5,797 bases of DNA from Desulfobacterales bacterium. Lineage in GTDB: Bacteria > Desulfobacterota > DSM-4660 > Desulfatiglandales > Desulfatiglandaceae. Below, piece by piece: positions 5,233 through 5,797 of this stretch. The position numbers were made by a program, and so were the translations under genes. Where the stretch lies: the NCBI GenBank assembly GCA_021107495.1, contig JAIOSR010000384.1, forward strand, positions 1-5,797, read 5' to 3'. The notes beneath the pieces were generated by a model, which saw only the letters and a list, made by a program, of their open reading frames with translations, was not told the DNA's origin and did not search any database. Within the stretch, counting starts at the first letter, position 1. Every line of letters starts with the position of its first letter.

Positions 5233-5797
5233 ATGGAAAGACCCGTTGAACAAATTGGCAAAAATTCCTCGCAGGCCCTGGTAAAATTTCTGATCCTCTT
5301 CGCCTTTCTAATTATTTGCGTCTGCCTGTTTCGCTTTACACCCGCCAAAGACTATCTCACGCCCCAAGTCCTGGATCTTTTTCTCAAAACCCTTGGTCCC
5401 TGGGCCCCTTTCACATATATACTGATTTTTGCGGTCGGTCTTTGTGTGGCCGTGCCCGCCAGCATACTCATTCTGTTAGGGGCCGGTATTTTTGGGGCTT
5501 ACTGGGGTTTTTTATATGCATGGATAGGGGCGGTGACGGGCGCCAGCGGTGCCTTTTTTATCGGTCGAACCCTGGGAAGGGATTTTGTAGGATCCCTTAT
5601 CGGAGACAGGCTAAAAAAATATGACGACGCCATAGAGAGAAACGGCTTTGCAACCGTCCTGTACCTGCGATTGCTAAATACACCCTTTATGCCCATGAAT
5701 TTCGGCATAGGCCTGACCAAGGTCGGTTTCCGTGATTATGTTTTCGGCACGGGCCTGGGTATTATGGCATCATTTTTTTTTGTTGCCTTTTTGGGTG
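5233..5797 (+). CDS. VTT-domain (DedA/TVP38/TMEM64-like) inner-membrane protein (partial, runs off right edge)
   Basis: The first 188 residues of a multi-pass membrane protein are visible and the reading frame is still open at the edge. After a short polar N-terminus, a membrane helix lies at about 16-34. A second hydrophobic stretch at about 58-86 leads into the glycine-rich GAGIFGAYWGFLYAWIGAVTG segment, which ends in GRTLGRD (110-116). The second conserved block, LRLLNTPFMPMNFGIGLTKVGFRDYVFGTGLG (about 145-176), has the re-entrant-loop pattern and conserved Arg (R145) of the VTT family. Family members are implicated in lipid scrambling and membrane homeostasis; the role here is not determined. 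The start is ATG 5233 with AAGGG (5221-5225) upstream. It lies 74 bases after the ACT gene, a gap with no clear terminator, so it could be the last gene of the same operon or separate. Confidence 0.88.
   Translation, partial: MERPVEQIGKNSSQALVKFLILFAFLIICVCLFRFTPAKDYLTPQVLDLFLKTLGPWAPFTYILIFAVGLCVAVPASILILLGAGIFGAYWGFLYAWIGAVTGASGAFFIGRTLGRDFVGSLIGDRLKKYDDAIERNGFATVLYLRLLNTPFMPMNFGIGLTKVGFRDYVFGTGLGIMASFFFVAFLG

Overview
The window looks like chromosomal DNA of an anaerobic bacterium, most probably a Desulfobacterota (deltaproteobacterial) sulfate reducer or syntroph. This is inferred from the gene content: a multi-subunit ferredoxin-dependent 2-oxoacid oxidoreductase operon with a tandem-ACT protein, next to a soluble GAF-type histidine kinase and response regulator. 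Base composition is moderate, with no clear compositional break between genes. The lineage call is a judgement from gene style; no marker gene is present.

Layout. Positions 1-1474 hold a minus-strand two-component pair: a cytoplasmic GAF/HisKA/HATPase histidine kinase, followed through a 4-base ATGA overlap by a response regulator cut by the left edge of the window. A 364-base divergent intergenic region (1475-1838) holds a plausible sigma70-type promoter for each direction and a three-part stem-loop in the predicted leader of the rightward operon. Positions 1839-5158 carry the rightward operon: a 2x[4Fe-4S] ferredoxin subunit (delta), the pyrimidine-binding alpha subunit (VorB type), the TPP-binding beta subunit, the gamma subunit, and a two-ACT-domain protein. 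The last gene, from 5233, is a VTT (DedA/TVP38-like) inner-membrane protein cut by the right edge.

How the genes fit together. Delta, alpha, beta and gamma together make a complete four-subunit CoA- and TPP-dependent 2-oxoacid:ferredoxin oxidoreductase. It would oxidatively decarboxylate a 2-oxoacid (branched-chain 2-oxoacids best fit the alpha subunit) to an acyl-CoA and reduce ferredoxin, or run in reverse. The ACT protein is a likely amino-acid sensor for the same metabolic branch. Delta, alpha and beta are packed tightly (8-base overlap, then a 2-base gap).

The most unusual feature is that this tight spacing breaks at two points, each filled by a short repeat-like element. A 170-bp element lies between beta and gamma, with inverted ends made of four ATTGNNN heptads each. 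A 76-bp element lies between gamma and the ACT gene, with a 9-bp perfect inverted repeat and three heptads of a different sequence. Each begins at or over the upstream stop codon and ends just before the downstream Shine-Dalgarno sequence. They resemble non-autonomous intergenic repeats or mRNA-structure elements and are the best candidates for something undescribed here. I see no CRISPR array, tRNA, rRNA, transposase or phage gene.
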